A stretch of DNA of 64,000 nucleotides, from NCBI RefSeq assembly GCF_016597725.1, contig NZ_VCGY01000004.1, forward strand, positions 62,001 to 126,000. The letters run 5' to 3'. Both the position numbers and the translations under genes were made by a program. The notes below the pieces were generated by a model that was not told the DNA's origin, did no database searches, and worked only from the letters and a program-made list of their open reading frames with translations. Origin of the DNA: Marinobacter sp. 1-4A. Its GTDB lineage: Bacteria > Pseudomonadota > Gammaproteobacteria > Pseudomonadales > Oleiphilaceae. This document shows positions 7,699 through 20,020 of the stretch, piece after piece. Every line of letters begins with the position of its first letter. Position 1 is the first letter of the stretch.

Positions 7699-9846
7699 AT
7701 GATTTACGAAGGTAAAGCCATCACGGTTAAAGAGATCGAAGGCGGGATCGCTCAGTTGAACTTCGACTTGCAAGGCGAGTCGGTAAACAAGTTCAACCGT
7801 CTTACCATTGAAGAGCTCCACGCCGCGACTGATGCACTTAAAGCACAGAAGAAACTCAAGGGCTTGGTAGTAACCAGCTCTAAAGACAGTTTCATCGTTG
7901 GCGCCGACATTACAGAGTTTACCGATCTGTTCGCCGGCTCCGAGGAAGATCTGGTAGCCAACAACCTTAAAGCTAACGCCATTTTTAGTGCAGTTGAGGA
8001 CCTTCCGTTCCCAACTGTAACGGCCATCAACGGTATGGCATTGGGTGGCGGTTTTGAAATGTGCCTTGCAACCGATTACCGGGTTATGGCACCCAAGGCC
8101 AAAGTTGGTCTGCCTGAAGTTAAACTGGGTATTTTCCCGGGCTTCGGCGGTACTGTTCGTCTGTCCCGCCTTGTTGGTGTGGATAACGCAGTAGAATGGA
8201 TTTGTGGCGGTTCTGAAAATCGTGCCGACGCAGCCCTGAAAACCGGAGCTGTTGATGCAGTTGTCGAGCCAGAAAAGCTGGTGGACGCTGCCGTTGCCAT
8301 TATTAACCAGTGTAACGAAGGCAAGCTTGACTACGAAGCGCGCCGCGAAGAGAAGAAGGGCAAGATCAAGCTTAACGCTATGGAAAGCATGATGGCGTTC
8401 GAGATCTCCAAGGCATTTGTTGGCGGTAAAGCGGGCAAGAATTACCCGGCACCTGTAGAAGCCATCAAGGTAATGCAGAAGCACGCTGGTATGACCCGCG
8501 ATAAGGCTATTGAAGTAGAAGCCAAGGGCTTTGCCAAGATGGCGAAGACCAACGTGGCGGCTTGCCTTGTTGGCCTGTTCCTGAATGATCAGGAGCTCAA
8601 GAAAAAAGCCAAGGCTTGGGAAAAAGAAGCGTCTGAAGTGAAACTGGCTGCTGTATTGGGCGCCGGTATCATGGGTGGTGGTGTAGCTTATCAGTCAGCA
8701 CTGAAAGGCACGCCTATCATCATGAAAGACATCAATCAGGACGGTATCGCTCTGGGCCTGAAGGAAGCCAAGAAACTGCTGACCAAACGCGTCGATAAAG
8801 GCCGTATGGATGCAGGCAAGATGGCTGATGTTCTCAACAGCATTACTCCAACCCTCAACTACGGTGATTTCAAGAACGTAGATCTAGTTGTTGAAGCTGT
8901 TGTTGAAAACCCGAAGGTAAAAGATGCGGTTCTGCGTGAAGTCGAGGATGCGGTCCGTGATGACGCCATTCTGACGTCTAACACATCGACTATCTCCATC
9001 GATCTTCTGGCTAAAAACCTTAAGCGTCCGGAAAATTTCTGTGGCATGCATTTCTTTAACCCGGTTCACATGATGCCGCTGGTTGAGGTTATCCGTGGCA
9101 AGAAGACCAGTGACCGTGCAATTGCAACAACCGTTGCCTACGCCAAGGCCATGGGAAAGACACCTATCGTTGTAAACGATTGCCCGGGCTTCCTGGTTAA
9201 CCGTGTTTTATTCCCATACTTCGGCGGTTTTGTCGGCTTGGTGCGTGACGGTGCGGACTTCCAGCGCGTAGACAAGGTAATGGAAAAGTTCGGATGGCCC
9301 ATGGGCCCTGCATACCTTCTCGACGTTGTGGGTATGGACACAGGTAAGCACGCTGGTGAAGTAATGGCCGACGGCTTCCCGGACCGTATGAAGCACTCAG
9401 AAACGACTGCCATCGACGTGATGTTCGAAAATAACCGTTATGGTCAGAAGAACGATAAAGGCTTCTACAAGTACGAACTGGACCGCAAGGGCAAGCAGAA
9501 GAAAGTTGTAGACGAAGAAACCTACAAGCTGCTCGAACCGGTTGTTCAGGGTAAGAACGATTTCAGTGACGAAGACATCATCGCTCGTATGATGCTGCCT
9601 CTGTGTCTGGAAACCGTTCGCTGCCTGGAAGACGGAATTGTTGAAGACCCGGCTGACGCCGATATGGGTCTGATCTTCGGTATCGGTTTCCCGCCGTTCC
9701 GTGGCGGTGCCCTGCGTTATATCGACGACATGGGTGTCGACAAGTTCGTGGAACTAGCAGACAAGTTTGCAGATCTCGGTGCTTTGTATCACCCGACTGA
9801 GAAGCTGCGTGAAATGGCCAAAACTGGCGAAAAGTTCTTTGGTTAA
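7699..9846 (+). CDS. fadB: Fatty acid oxidation complex alpha subunit FadB
   Basis: 715 residues, the same length as Pseudomonas FadB as I recall it. The N-terminal crotonase domain (about 1-190) has [18 protein letters not shown] and [17 protein letters not shown] linker leads to the NAD-binding 3-hydroxyacyl-CoA dehydrogenase domain ([13 protein letters not shown] near 318), with [11 protein letters not shown] and the catalytic-His block [16 protein letters not shown]. The C-terminal half ends in two dehydrogenase helical domains. It hydrates enoyl-CoA and oxidises the 3-hydroxyacyl-CoA in beta-oxidation, in an alpha2beta2 complex with FadA. The start MIYEGKAI at 7699 has GGAG eight bases upstream and matches the family; 17 codons of upstream frame are rejected. 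Confidence 0.97.
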   Translation: MIYEGKAITVKEIEGGIAQLNFDLQGESVNKFNRLTIEELHAATDALKAQKKLKGLVVTSSKDSFIVGADITEFTDLFAGSEEDLVANNLKANAIFSAVEDLPFPTVTAINGMALGGGFEMCLATDYRVMAPKAKVGLPEVKLGIFPGFGGTVRLSRLVGVDNAVEWICGGSENRADAALKTGAVDAVVEPEKLVDAAVAIINQCNEGKLDYEARREEKKGKIKLNAMESMMAFEISKAFVGGKAGKNYPAPVEAIKVMQKHAGMTRDKAIEVEAKGFAKMAKTNVAACLVGLFLNDQELKKKAKAWEKEASEVKLAAVLGAGIMGGGVAYQSALKGTPIIMKDINQDGIALGLKEAKKLLTKRVDKGRMDAGKMADVLNSITPTLNYGDFKNVDLVVEAVVENPKVKDAVLREVEDAVRDDAILTSNTSTISIDLLAKNLKRPENFCGMHFFNPVHMMPLVEVIRGKKTSDRAIATTVAYAKAMGKTPIVVNDCPGFLVNRVLFPYFGGFVGLVRDGADFQRVDKVMEKFGWPMGPAYLLDVVGMDTGKHAGEVMADGFPDRMKHSETTAIDVMFENNRYGQKNDKGFYKYELDRKGKQKKVVDEETYKLLEPVVQGKNDFSDEDIIARMMLPLCLETVRCLEDGIVEDPADADMGLIFGIGFPPFRGGALRYIDDMGVDKFVELADKFADLGALYHPTEKLREMAKTGEKFFG

Positions 9847-9852
9847 CCCTGA

Positions 9853-11055
<1,203 letters not shown>

Positions 11056-11087
11056 TCCGCTAAGCGGGTGCAGTGACGCTTTCATGG

Positions 11088-11112
11088 AAGGCCCGGCTTG
11101 CGCCGGGCCTTT
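11088..11112 (+). terminator. Rho-independent terminator of fadBA
   Basis: AAGGCCCGGC-TTG-CGCCGGGCCTT is a GC-rich hairpin followed by a short TTTCTG run, 32 bp after the fadA stop. Confidence 0.8.
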
Positions 11113-11325
11113 CTGCTTTAAGGGCGGCTCTAAAGCCTTTCCTAAAACTTGAAAAATGGATAACTGAAACAAAGAATGGGTTGTCTTGCTATTCCCGACC
11201 CTGTAAAACAGTGGGCCTATACATAATGGCGGCTCTTATAGTTTTTCCAGCCGATTGATTTTACAGCGAGTTTAGGGTCTGCTTATTTACCGACCGATTT
11301 ATCGCCAAGGATACAGATCTCCGAT

Positions 11326-13965
11326 ATGGGTAAAAGTCTCGTAATTGTCGAGTCACCAGCGAAAGCGAAGACCATCAACAAGTACCTAGGCTCCGACTTC
11401 ATCGTGAAGTCGAGTGTTGGGCACATTCGTGATCTTCCCGTCAGTGGCAGCGGATCCCAGTCGGATCCTAAAGAGCGTGCTAGGCAGGCGGCAGTCACTC
11501 GCAAGCTCAGCCCCGAAGACAAAATTGCGCATAAAAAACGCAAGGCTCGGGAGCAGCTGGTCGCCCGCATGGGTGTAGATCCCGATAACGATTGGAATGC
11601 GCGTTACGAAGTCCTTCCAGGAAAGGAAAAGGTCGTAAGTGAGCTAAAGCGGCTCGCTAAGAATGCTGACCATATCTATCTCGCGACGGACCTTGACCGT
11701 GAAGGGGAGGCCATTGCCTGGCACCTCAAGCAGACCATTGGTGGTGAGCCTGAAAAATACCGTCGTGTAGTGTTCAATGAGATCACCAAGCGTGCGATTC
11801 AGGAGGCCTTCGAAAACCCGGGGAGTCTGGACACGAATCAAGTAAACGCACAACAAGCACGGCGGTTTTTGGATCGTGTGGTGGGTTACATGGTATCTCC
11901 GCTCCTTTGGGCCAAGTTGGCTAGAGGGCTTTCTGCTGGTCGGGTTCAGTCCGTTGCGGTGCGCCTAATTGCAGAGCGCGAGCGGGATATTCGAGTGTTT
12001 GTTCCAGAAGAGTACTGGCAGTTATTTGCCGGTCTAGGAGCCAAAGCCAGTGCTCAACCTGTGCGCTTTGAGGTTACACGCTATAACGACAAGCCTTATC
12101 GCCCGGTTAACGAGCAGCAGAGCAATGAGCACGTAGAGCGTCTCAAGGCTGGCAGTTTTGAAGTAGCAAAGCGCGAAGACAAACCAACCAAATCCCGGCC
12201 GGGTGCGCCGTTTATCACCTCGACGTTGCAGCAAGCAGCGAGCAACCGCATGGGGTTTAGTGTTAAGAAAACCATGATGCTGGCCCAGCGTCTTTACGAG
12301 GCCGGTTACATCACCTATATGCGTACTGATTCCACCAACCTGAGTCAGGATGCAATTAATAGCTGTCGCGATTACATAAAAGACCAGTTTGGTGACCGCT
12401 ATCTGCCGGAAAAGCCCAAGGTATATGGCAGTAAAGAAGGCGCTCAAGAGGCTCACGAAGCCATTCGCCCGACAGAAGTGACTAGGCAGGCGTCTGCGAT
12501 TAGTGGTTTGGAGAAAGATGCTGAGAAACTTTACGACCTGATCTGGCGTCAATTTGTTGCCTGTCAAATGTCTGAGGCTGAATTCCTGAGCACCTCTATC
12601 GTAGTGGCCAATGGTGGCTACGAACTGCGTACACGCGGGCGTATTATCAAGTTTGAGGGCTTCCTCAAGGTTGCTCCCCAATCGGCTAAGAAAGAAGAAG
12701 ATGTGGCCTTGCCGGATATCAAGGTGGGAGAGGCCTTGAGTCTTGAGAAGCTTGAGCCTAGCCAGCACTTCACGAAACCTGCTCCTCGCTATACCGAAGC
12801 TAGTTTGGTAAAAGAGCTTGAGAAGCAGGGCATCGGCCGACCTTCGACTTACGCATCAATAATCTCGACCATTCAAGACCGGGGGTATGTCCGCCTCCAG
12901 AATCGGCGCTTCTACGCCGAGAAAATGGGTGAGATCGTTACCGACCGGCTGTGCGAGTCGTTTTCCAATCTAATGGATTTTGACTTTACCGCAAAAATGG
13001 AAGGCGATCTGGATCACATTGCAGAGGGTGATGTTGACTGGAAAAAAGTACTCAACGATTTCTATGCTCGATTCCGTCAGCAGTTGGAGTCAGCTGAGGC
13101 GGCTGATGGTGAGGGTGGCATGCGCCCGAACGATCCGACCGAAACCAGCATTCCATGCCCGACTTGCGGCCGCAATATGCAGATTCGAGTGGCGAGCACT
13201 GGCGTGTTTCTTGGGTGCTCGGGTTACTCCCTGCCTCCCAAAGAGCGTTGCAAGACAACCATTAACCTTATTTCAGGCGATGAAGTAGTCAGCGCCGATG
13301 ACGACGTTGAAGGTGAGGGCGAAACCCTCTTGCTGCGCAAAAAGCGCCGTTGCCCGAAATGCTCCACGGCTATGGACAGTTATTTGGTGGATGAAACCCA
13401 TAAGCTTCATGTATGTGGTAACAATCCGGACTGTTCGGGCTATGAAGTTGAAGAGGGCACCTTCCGTATAAAAGGCTACGATGGCCCGACGTTAGAGTGT
13501 GATAAGTGCGGTTCTGAGATGCAGCTGAAAACAGGCCGGTTTGGCAAGTATTTTGGGTGCATGAGTGACACCTGCAAAAACACTCGGAAGCTTTTGAAAA
13601 ATGGGGAGCCTGCGCCGCCCAAAATGGACCCGGTGCCAATGCCTGAGCTCAAATGCCAGAAAGTGGATGACACCTATGTGTTGCGTGATGGTGCGTCCGG
13701 AATGTTTTTGGCGGCCAGTAAGTTCCCGAAGAACCGTGAGACCCGGCCACCTTTGGTTATGGAGATAAAGCCGCACCGGAAGGAAATTGATCCCAAACAC
13801 GATTATTTGATGGAAGCTCCGGAGCGCGACCCTGAGGGCAACCCCACGGTTATCCGGTACAGCAGAAAAACGAAAGAGCAGTACGTGATGTCGGAAAAAG
13901 ACGGCAAAGCTACCGGCTGGTCTGCATGGTATGTGAACGGAAAGTGGCAGCCCCGGGAAAAATAA
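11326..13965 (+). CDS. topA: DNA topoisomerase I
   Basis: 879 residues. It begins [19 protein letters not shown], the Toprim domain, with the acidic block [13 protein letters not shown]. The catalytic Tyr331 lies in [12 protein letters not shown]. The C-terminus has three Cys-rich zinc ribbons: CPTCGRNM near 606, CPKCSTAM near 680 and CDKCGSEM near 726. A further basic domain completes the tail. The enzyme relaxes negative supercoils by single-strand passage and is essential or nearly so. It follows the fadBA terminator by 213 bp, so has its own promoter. A strong bidirectional terminator follows. Confidence 0.97.
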   Translation: MGKSLVIVESPAKAKTINKYLGSDFIVKSSVGHIRDLPVSGSGSQSDPKERARQAAVTRKLSPEDKIAHKKRKAREQLVARMGVDPDNDWNARYEVLPGKEKVVSELKRLAKNADHIYLATDLDREGEAIAWHLKQTIGGEPEKYRRVVFNEITKRAIQEAFENPGSLDTNQVNAQQARRFLDRVVGYMVSPLLWAKLARGLSAGRVQSVAVRLIAERERDIRVFVPEEYWQLFAGLGAKASAQPVRFEVTRYNDKPYRPVNEQQSNEHVERLKAGSFEVAKREDKPTKSRPGAPFITSTLQQAASNRMGFSVKKTMMLAQRLYEAGYITYMRTDSTNLSQDAINSCRDYIKDQFGDRYLPEKPKVYGSKEGAQEAHEAIRPTEVTRQASAISGLEKDAEKLYDLIWRQFVACQMSEAEFLSTSIVVANGGYELRTRGRIIKFEGFLKVAPQSAKKEEDVALPDIKVGEALSLEKLEPSQHFTKPAPRYTEASLVKELEKQGIGRPSTYASIISTIQDRGYVRLQNRRFYAEKMGEIVTDRLCESFSNLMDFDFTAKMEGDLDHIAEGDVDWKKVLNDFYARFRQQLESAEAADGEGGMRPNDPTETSIPCPTCGRNMQIRVASTGVFLGCSGYSLPPKERCKTTINLISGDEVVSADDDVEGEGETLLLRKKRRCPKCSTAMDSYLVDETHKLHVCGNNPDCSGYEVEEGTFRIKGYDGPTLECDKCGSEMQLKTGRFGKYFGCMSDTCKNTRKLLKNGEPAPPKMDPVPMPELKCQKVDDTYVLRDGASGMFLAASKFPKNRETRPPLVMEIKPHRKEIDPKHDYLMEAPERDPEGNPTVIRYSRKTKEQYVMSEKDGKATGWSAWYVNGKWQPREK

Positions 13966-13995
13966 CAGCAGATATGACGATGTGGTAATTAAAAG

Positions 13996-14031
13996 ATGAG
14001 GTCAGGGCAAAGGCTCTGACCTCATTTTTTT
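13996..14031. terminator. Bidirectional terminator between topA and the convergent dehydrogenase gene
   Basis: ATGAGGTCAG pairs with CTGACCTCAT around a short inner stem, with T7 on the plus side and AAAA on the other. It therefore works for topA and plausibly for the minus-strand gene ending at 14040. Confidence 0.85.
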
Positions 14032-14039
14032 ATTCGATG

Positions 14040-14921
14040 TTATTTGGACTGTCTGAACTTGCGTAGCCGCTGAATTAACGAAGAGGTATCCCAGCGCTTA
14101 CCGCCCATTTCTTGAATATCCCCATAGAACTGATCAACCAAAGCCGTGACAGGCAAAGAAGCATTCACCTTGCGAGCCTCGTCCAGACAGATACCCAGAT
14201 CTTTGCGCATCCAGTCCACAGCAAATCCATGGTCAAACTCACCATCGATCATGGTTTCAGAGCGGTTCTCCATCTGCCAGGACTGGGCGGCGCCCTTGGA
14301 GATCACATCTACTACCTTTTTAACATCCAGATTGGCCTGTTCGGCAAAGTGCAGAGCTTCTGATAGCCCCTGTACCAGACCTGCGATAGCAATTTGGTTC
14401 ACCATTTTGGTTTTCTGGCCACTGCCTGCTGGCCCCATTAGGTTCAAAGCTCTGGCATAGTGCTGAAGTATTGGCTGGGCCTTGCCATAGTCTGCCTCCG
14501 AACCTCCGCACATAATGGTTAACTGGCCCTTTTGAGCGCCTTGCTGGCCTCCCGAGACTGGTGCGTCTATAAAACCCTTGCCCTTGCTGTTTGCAGCTTG
14601 GTCCAGTCTTTCCGCGACCCCTGCAGAAGCGGTGGTGTGGTCCACTAAAACGGCTCCCGGCTTGGCGTGGGCGAGAATGCCATTTTCACCCTCGTAAACA
14701 GCAATAAGATCCTTGTCGGCGCCGACACAGGTTATAACGAAATCAGCGCCTTTAACGGCTTCTGGGATGCTCGTGCAAGCGGTGCCCGAGTATTCTTTGG
14801 TCCACTGTAAAGATTTTTCTGGCGAGCGGTTCCATACCCGCACGGTTAGTCCGGCTTCGGCGAGGTGGCCTGCCATGGGGTATCCCATAACACCAAGGCC
14901 GATAAATGTTGCGGTTATCAT
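14040..14921 (-). CDS. NAD(P)-dependent beta-hydroxyacid dehydrogenase (3-hydroxyisobutyrate dehydrogenase family)
   Basis: 293 residues. The nucleotide-binding motif GLGVMGYPMAGHL is at residues 8-20. The substrate block DAPVSGGQQGAQKGQLT and the catalytic Lys region GSGQKTKMVNQ follow, then the all-helical dimerisation domain. The family oxidises 3-hydroxyisobutyrate, tartronate semialdehyde, glyoxylate-type substrates or similar. The sequence alone does not say which. There are no valine-degradation genes nearby, which makes mmsB less likely and a GarR/GlxR- or glyoxylate/succinic-semialdehyde-type reductase possible. AAGGAG is six bases before the ATG. Confidence 0.85.
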   Translation of the reverse strand: MITATFIGLGVMGYPMAGHLAEAGLTVRVWNRSPEKSLQWTKEYSGTACTSIPEAVKGADFVITCVGADKDLIAVYEGENGILAHAKPGAVLVDHTTASAGVAERLDQAANSKGKGFIDAPVSGGQQGAQKGQLTIMCGGSEADYGKAQPILQHYARALNLMGPAGSGQKTKMVNQIAIAGLVQGLSEALHFAEQANLDVKKVVDVISKGAAQSWQMENRSETMIDGEFDHGFAVDWMRKDLGICLDEARKVNASLPVTALVDQFYGDIQEMGGKRWDTSSLIQRLRKFRQSK

Positions 14922-15005
14922 TGGCTTCTCCTTAAAGGGTTGTGGGGCTTAACTTAGCACAGAGTTTGTGGGTTGCCGGAGTAAAAGAACCGCCTGCTAA
15001 AGTCA

Positions 15006-15034
15006 TAAAAAAAGGCCGCTAAATCAGCGGCCTT
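15006..15034 (-). terminator. Rho-independent terminator of gltA
   Basis: On the minus strand AAGGCCGCT and AGCGGCCTT form a 9-bp stem with a 5-nt loop, followed by a run of T residues. It is 24 bp after the gltA stop. Confidence 0.85.
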
Positions 15035-15057
15035 CTGGTCTGCAGGGCTGTAAGGTG

Positions 15058-16332
15058 TTACTTCTTTGGGTAGTCTCTTGCCGGGGAGCCGGTATACAGC
15101 TGGCGCGGACGGCCTATGCGGTAATCGCCACTCACCATTTCGTTCCAGTGGGAGAACCAGCCGATGGTCCGTGACATGGCAAAAATAACTGTAAACATGG
15201 ATGTCGGAATTCCGATTGCCTTCAAAATTATGCCGGAATAGAAATCCACATTCGGGTAGAGCTTGCGCTTTACGAAGTACTCGTCTTCCAAGGCAATCTG
15301 TTCCAGCCGCTGAGCAATTTTCAGCAGCGGATCATTTTCAAGGCCCAGCTCGCTCAATACTTCATGGGCGGTCTCGGCCATAACTTTGGCGCGCGGATCA
15401 AAGTTTTTGTATACCCGGTGACCAAAGCCCATCAAGCGGAAGGGGTCGTCTTTATCCTTGGCCTTCGCAATGAAGGTGTCAATGTTTGACTCGTCGCCGA
15501 TTTCCGCAAGCATGTCTAGCACGGCCTCATTGGCGCCGCCGTGAGCCGGTCCCCATAGTGCAGCGATGCCAGATGCTATGCAGGCATATGGGTTGGCGCC
15601 GGAAGAGCCAGCCAAACGAACGGTGGACGTTGACGCATTTTGCTCGTGGTCGGCATGCAGGATGAAGATTTTATCCATCGCCTTGGCCAAAATCGGGTTT
15701 GGCTTGTAGGTTTCGCAGGGAACGCCAAACATCATTTGTAGAAAGTTCTCCGAGTAGGAGAGGTCGTTTCTTGGGTACACAAATGGCTGGCCGATGCTGT
15801 ATTTGTAGCACCAGGCTGCAATGGTTGGCATCTTTGCGATCAGGCGGTGAGCGGTGATTTCCCGTTGATGTTCGTCTGTAACGTCCATCTGGTCGTGATA
15901 AAACGCTGAAAGCGCTCCCACAACACCACACATGATTGCCATAGGGTGCGCGTCCCGGCGGAAGCCGTGGAAGAAATTGCGCATCTGGTCGTGCAGCATG
16001 GTGTGGTTTTTGATGGTGTCATGGAACTGCTTGTTTTGTTCGGCAGTTGGCAGTTCACCTTTGAGCAGCAAGTAACAGACTTCTAGGTAGTCTGAGTGCT
16101 CAGCGAGTTGCTCGATCGGATATCCCCGGTGCAGGAGAACGCCGTTTTCACCATCTATGTACGTGATAGCAGACTCGCAGGATGCCGTAGAGACAAACCC
16201 GGGGTCGTACGTGAAAACGCCATTCTGGACTAGGCCTCGAACGTCAATAACGTCAGGGCCAACGGTGCCGGAATAAACCGGTAGCTCAATGGACTCGTCA
16301 CCCACCGAGAGCGTGGCTTTCCTGTCGGTCAT
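15058..16332 (-). CDS. gltA: Citrate synthase (type II, hexameric)
   Basis: 424 residues. The catalytic blocks are [31 protein letters not shown] (His305) and YPNVDFYSG (Asp363), aligned with His305 and Asp362 of E. coli. The N-terminal beta-rich extension present here ([16 protein letters not shown]) belongs to the NADH-sensitive hexameric gammaproteobacterial type. It condenses acetyl-CoA with oxaloacetate, the entry step of the TCA cycle. AGGAG lies before the ATG. It is divergent from the sdh-suc block and has a very good promoter (16420-16447) and its own terminator. Confidence 0.98.
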   Translation of the reverse strand: MTDRKATLSVGDESIELPVYSGTVGPDVIDVRGLVQNGVFTYDPGFVSTASCESAITYIDGENGVLLHRGYPIEQLAEHSDYLEVCYLLLKGELPTAEQNKQFHDTIKNHTMLHDQMRNFFHGFRRDAHPMAIMCGVVGALSAFYHDQMDVTDEHQREITAHRLIAKMPTIAAWCYKYSIGQPFVYPRNDLSYSENFLQMMFGVPCETYKPNPILAKAMDKIFILHADHEQNASTSTVRLAGSSGANPYACIASGIAALWGPAHGGANEAVLDMLAEIGDESNIDTFIAKAKDKDDPFRLMGFGHRVYKNFDPRAKVMAETAHEVLSELGLENDPLLKIAQRLEQIALEDEYFVKRKLYPNVDFYSGIILKAIGIPTSMFTVIFAMSRTIGWFSHWNEMVSGDYRIGRPRQLYTGSPARDYPKK

Positions 16333-16419
16333 AGTGCTCTCCTGTTTATCAGCTTTAACAGCGCTAGCTGTCTTTATAGTTGCGCGAGAAGGCGCGTATT
16401 ATCGCAAAACTGGCGGCAA

Positions 16420-16447
16420 AATATAGGGTGTATGCTTTTTTTGTCAA
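16420..16447 (-). promoter_or_regulatory. Sigma70 promoter of gltA
   Basis: On the minus strand TTGACA (16442-16447), a 16-bp spacer and TATATT (16420-16425) give a near-consensus promoter. It leaves a leader of roughly 80 nt. Confidence 0.75.
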
Positions 16448-16598
16448 TGAAAGTGTAGGTAAACCTTCTGATCTTTCCCTTGTTGTAAATCAGGGATATC
16501 ACGAATGATGCGGCTTCTGGCCAAAAAAGGTATTTGTCAATACGCCTAATAGCTTGCCCTGTTACAGTACCCATGCGGTTTCAGCGAGGGTTGCGCGT

Positions 16599-16627
16599 TT
16601 GTAATTATACGGGCGCCTCCTTATAAT
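16599..16627 (+). promoter_or_regulatory. Sigma70 promoter of the sdh-suc operon
   Basis: TTGTAA (16599-16604), a 17-bp spacer and a perfect TATAAT (16622-16627). The predicted transcript has a leader of about 175 nt before sdhC. Confidence 0.7.
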
Positions 16628-16809
16628 CCCTAGCCCGGAATCGGGGATTCATCTTCATGGGCGCTTGAGCATAGCAAGCTACCTGTTTGGTGTTCACCCT
16701 CCTGAACCAATCGTGTGTCGATATCGTATTGAACATTCGATCCTTACATACCAACTAACCGCCTCCGGTTCGCCGGTTCTGCGGTACCAAAAGAGAGTGT
16801 GAGAGCGCT

Positions 16810-17187
16810 GTGAATAGCAAACGACCAGTAAATCTCGATCTCGGCAAGTTTCATTTTCCTCTGCCAGCCATTACGTCCATATTGCACCGTGTGAGCGGCA
16901 TCATCATTTTTGTTGGTGTTGCCTTCATGCTATATGGGCTTCAGCTTTCCCTATCCGGGGAAGAAGGCTTCAGTCAGGTTAGTGAACTGCTGAACAGCTT
17001 CCTTGCCAAGCTGATTACCTGGGGCATCTTGTCTGCTCTACTGTATCACCTGGTGGCAGGTATCAAGCACCTGCTCATGGATATGGGTATCGGTGAAGAG
17101 CTTGAAAGCGGGCGCGCAGCCGCGAAGATCACCATCGTAGTTTCCGTTGTCCTTATTGTTCTGGCAGGAGTCTGGGTATGGGCATGA
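16810..17187 (+). CDS. sdhC: Succinate dehydrogenase cytochrome b556 subunit
   Basis: 125 residues with three membrane helices. The family signature RPVNLDLGKFHFPLPAITSILHR is shortened relative to E. coli, but the quinone-site SILHRVSG is kept at about residues 24-31. A His in LLYHLVAGIKHLLMD fits the heme b ligand. It anchors SdhAB to the inner membrane and helps form the quinone pocket. It starts at GTG 16810; a purine-rich GAGAGTGTGAGAG precedes it. It is the first gene of the operon and overlaps sdhD by 10 bp. Confidence 0.95.
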   Translation: MNSKRPVNLDLGKFHFPLPAITSILHRVSGIIIFVGVAFMLYGLQLSLSGEEGFSQVSELLNSFLAKLITWGILSALLYHLVAGIKHLLMDMGIGEELESGRAAAKITIVVSVVLIVLAGVWVWA

Positions 17188-17525
17188 ATAGTGTGACCAA
17201 CATTGGTCGGAACGGTATCCAAGACTGGATCATCCAGCGGGTTTCTGCTTACGTATTAGCCTTTTATACGCTGTTTTTGCTGGGCTTTTTTGCCACAACG
17301 GATGTGGACTTCCAAATTTGGTCGGCGTTGTTTGATCAATCTTGGTTTAAGATTTTCACTCTGTTGGCGCTGCTTTCAATTGGAGCTCATGCCTGGGTCG
17401 GGCTTTGGACCGTTTCTACCGACTACATCAAGTCAGCAATGCAGCGCTTCCTGTTTCAGGCGGCATTCATTCTGGTGATTCTTGTGTATGTGGTCTGGGG
17501 TATTCAGATTATTTGGGGGCTTTGA
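17178..17525 (+). CDS. sdhD: Succinate dehydrogenase hydrophobic membrane anchor subunit
   Basis: 115 residues, three membrane helices. RVSAYVLAFYTLFLLGFF forms the first helix, and HAWVGLWTVSTDYIK carries the conserved Asp-Tyr of the ubiquinone site. ATG at 17178 is supported by AGGAG seven bases upstream inside sdhC; a second ATG two codons later is possible. With SdhC it holds the heme and passes electrons to ubiquinone. Confidence 0.95.
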   Translation: MGMNSVTNIGRNGIQDWIIQRVSAYVLAFYTLFLLGFFATTDVDFQIWSALFDQSWFKIFTLLALLSIGAHAWVGLWTVSTDYIKSAMQRFLFQAAFILVILVYVVWGIQIIWGL

Positions 17526-17528
17526 TCG

Positions 17529-19301
17529 ATGTCTAACATTAAGACCATGTCGTACGACGCCATTGTAATCGGCGGCGGCGGTGCCGGTATGCGAGCGGCC
17601 CTGCAGTTGACCGAATCCGGTGTTAAAACCGCGTGTATTACAAAAGTATTTCCTACGCGTTCGCACACAGTGTCCGCCCAAGGTGGTATTACCTGTGCAA
17701 TTGCGAGTGCTGACCCCAATGATGACTGGCGCTGGCATATGTATGACACCGTAAAGGGGTCTGATTACATTGCCGACCAAGACGCTGTCGAATATATGTG
17801 TTCTGTGGGGCCTCAGGCTGTTTTTGAGCTTGAGCATATGGGTTTGCCTTTCTCCCGTACTGAACAGGGCCGTATTTACCAGCGTCCGTTCGGTGGCCAG
17901 TCCAAAGGCCCGGATAACCCCACTCAGGCTGCTCGTACCTGCGCTGCGGCAGACCGTACCGGCCACGCGTTGCTGCACACCCTGTATCAGGCAAACCTTA
18001 AAGGTGGCACTACCTTCTTGAACGAGTGGTACGCGGTTGATTTAGTTAAGAACAGCAAGAACGAAGTTGTTGGTGTTGTTGCTATTGAAATCGAAACCGG
18101 TGAAGTGGCTTACATCAAGTCCAAAGCTACGGTTCTTGCGACCGGTGGTGCGGGTCGTATTTACGCCTCCACAACCAACGCATTGATCAATACCGGCGAC
18201 GGCATTGGTATGGCTCTGCGTGCGGGCTTTCCGATGCAGGATATGGAAATGTGGCAGTTCCACCCAACGGGTATTTACGGTGCCGGAACGCTGGTAACCG
18301 AAGGTTGCCGGGGTGAGGGTGGTTACCTGATCAACTCCGAAGGGGAGCGCTTCATGGAGCGTTATGCTCCTAACGCGAAAGATCTGGCTGGTCGTGACGT
18401 TGTAGCGCGTTCCATGGTTATTGAGATTCTTGAAGGCCGTGGTTGTGGTCCAGACAAGGATCACGTGTTGCTGAAGTTGGATCATCTGGGTGAAGAAACC
18501 CTGAACCTGCGTCTGCCCGGTATCTGTGAGCTGTCTCGCACCTTTGCCCACGTTGACCCTGTTAAAGAGCCGGTTCCGGTTGTGCCTACCTGTCATTATA
18601 TGATGGGCGGTGTTCCCACGAACGTCGGCGGTCAGGCATTGACTCAAGATGAGAACGGTAACGATCAACCAATCCCGGGTCTATTTGCGTGTGGTGAGGC
18701 TGCGTGCGTTTCTGTTCACGGTGCGAACCGTCTCGGTGGTAACTCGCTACTGGATCTTGTTGTTTTTGGTCGTGCGGCTGGCCTGCACATTGAAGAGCAG
18801 TTGCGCGGAGGTTTTGAGACCGACGGTGCAACCGAAGAAGATATTAAACGAGCCATGGCTCGACTAGACCGCCTGAATAGCGCTTCGGAAGGTGAAAGTG
18901 TTGCCGAGGTCCGCAAGGATCTGCAGAACTGCATGCAGCTTTACTTCGGGGTATTCCGTGATGGCAAGAGCATGGAAGAGGGCCTGAAAAAGCTGGAGGC
19001 TATTGGCGAGCGAGTGCGCAATACTAAGCTGACCGATACCAGCAATGCGTTTAATACTGCGCGCATTGAGGCTCTGGAGTTGGATAACCTGTTTGAAGTT
19101 GCGCAGGCAACGGCCATTGCGGCAAATGAGCGTAAAGAGAGCCGTGGGGCTCATGCCCGCAACGACTTCACCGAGCGTGATGACGAGAACTGGCTAAAGC
19201 ACTCGCTCTACTTCCCGCTGGACAAGCGTATCGGCAAACGAGACGTTAACTTTTCGCCGAAAACTGTCGAAACCTTCCAGCCGAAAGTCCGGACTTATTA
19301 A
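17529..19301 (+). CDS. sdhA: Succinate dehydrogenase flavoprotein subunit
   Basis: 590 residues. FAD-binding [14 protein letters not shown] is near residue 12, and the FAD-linking His46 lies in [11 protein letters not shown]. The active-site region [22 protein letters not shown], then [10 protein letters not shown] and the C-terminal helical domain, complete the family profile. It oxidises succinate to fumarate as part of complex II. The gene follows sdhD by 3 bp and precedes sdhB by 14 bp, consistent with translational coupling. Confidence 0.98.
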   Translation: MSNIKTMSYDAIVIGGGGAGMRAALQLTESGVKTACITKVFPTRSHTVSAQGGITCAIASADPNDDWRWHMYDTVKGSDYIADQDAVEYMCSVGPQAVFELEHMGLPFSRTEQGRIYQRPFGGQSKGPDNPTQAARTCAAADRTGHALLHTLYQANLKGGTTFLNEWYAVDLVKNSKNEVVGVVAIEIETGEVAYIKSKATVLATGGAGRIYASTTNALINTGDGIGMALRAGFPMQDMEMWQFHPTGIYGAGTLVTEGCRGEGGYLINSEGERFMERYAPNAKDLAGRDVVARSMVIEILEGRGCGPDKDHVLLKLDHLGEETLNLRLPGICELSRTFAHVDPVKEPVPVVPTCHYMMGGVPTNVGGQALTQDENGNDQPIPGLFACGEAACVSVHGANRLGGNSLLDLVVFGRAAGLHIEEQLRGGFETDGATEEDIKRAMARLDRLNSASEGESVAEVRKDLQNCMQLYFGVFRDGKSMEEGLKKLEAIGERVRNTKLTDTSNAFNTARIEALELDNLFEVAQATAIAANERKESRGAHARNDFTERDDENWLKHSLYFPLDKRIGKRDVNFSPKTVETFQPKVRTY

Positions 19302-19315
19302 GGGGAACGTACACT

Positions 19316-20020
19316 ATGTTGGTAAGCCTATACCGTTATAACCCGGAAACTGACAACGCCCCTTACATGCAGGACGTCGAAGTTGAGCTTCCGGCAGGAA
19401 AAGACCTGATGGTTCTTGATGTGCTTAATCTCATCAAGGAGAAGGACTCGTCCATGGCCTACCGCCGCTCATGCCGCGAAGGTGTTTGTGGCTCTGATGG
19501 CATGAACATGAACGGCAAGAACGGCTTGGCGTGCATTACGCCTATGTCGCAAGTTGTAAAGAATGGCAAGCTGGTGCTGCGCCCACTGCCGGGCCTGCCG
19601 GTTATACGCGACTTGGTCGTAGATATGAGCCTTTTTTACAAGCAGTACGAAAAGATTATGCCGTACCTTGTAAATAATACGCCTGCGCCTGCTATTGAGC
19701 GTTTGCAGTCACCGGAAGATCGGGAAAAGCTGGATGGCTTGTACGAGTGCATTCTGTGTGCATGCTGTTCAACCTCTTGCCCGTCATTTTGGTGGAATCC
19801 TGACAAGTTTATTGGTCCTGCTGGGCTGTTGCAGGCCTACCGCTTTCTTGCGGATAGTCGCGATACAGCTCAAGCAGAGCGCCTTGCCGATTTGGATGAC
19901 CCGTTCAGTGTGTTCCGTTGCAGGGGTATCATGAACTGTGTCAGCGTTTGCCCGAAGGGTCTCAACCCTACAAGGGCAATCGGCCACATCAGAAATCTTT
20001 TGTTGCATAGGGCCACTTAA
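19316..20020 (+). CDS. sdhB: Succinate dehydrogenase iron-sulfur subunit
   Basis: 234 residues. The 2Fe-2S ligands lie in SCREGVCGSDGMNMNGKNGLAC. The 4Fe-4S and 3Fe-4S ligands lie in CILCACCSTSCPSFWW and CRGIMNCVSVCPKGLNP. It carries electrons from SdhA to the quinone site. The spacing and residues match the E. coli protein closely. It is followed by a 314-bp gap with a strong hairpin before sucA. Confidence 0.98.
   Translation: MLVSLYRYNPETDNAPYMQDVEVELPAGKDLMVLDVLNLIKEKDSSMAYRRSCREGVCGSDGMNMNGKNGLACITPMSQVVKNGKLVLRPLPGLPVIRDLVVDMSLFYKQYEKIMPYLVNNTPAPAIERLQSPEDREKLDGLYECILCACCSTSCPSFWWNPDKFIGPAGLLQAYRFLADSRDTAQAERLADLDDPFSVFRCRGIMNCVSVCPKGLNPTRAIGHIRNLLLHRAT

Larger units (their letters stand above)
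16333..16809. other. Divergent gltA / sdhC regulatory region
   Basis: 477 bp without a gene. It contains one good promoter for each side (16420-16447 minus, 16599-16627 plus) and leaves an sdhC leader of about 175 nt. A second TTGACA on the minus strand (16535-16540) lacks a matching -10. No clear FNR/Anr box is visible. Confidence 0.7.

Noticed and set aside
7591..8484. Long minus-strand reading frame over fadB
   Set aside because: It is a shadow of the fadB coding frame with no family features and no ribosome site.
16535..16540. Second TTGACA on the gltA side as an extra promoter
   Set aside because: No acceptable -10 at 16-18 bp on the minus strand.
18042..18668. Long minus-strand reading frame over sdhA
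   Set aside because: Antisense shadow of sdhA; composition reflects the opposite-strand codons.
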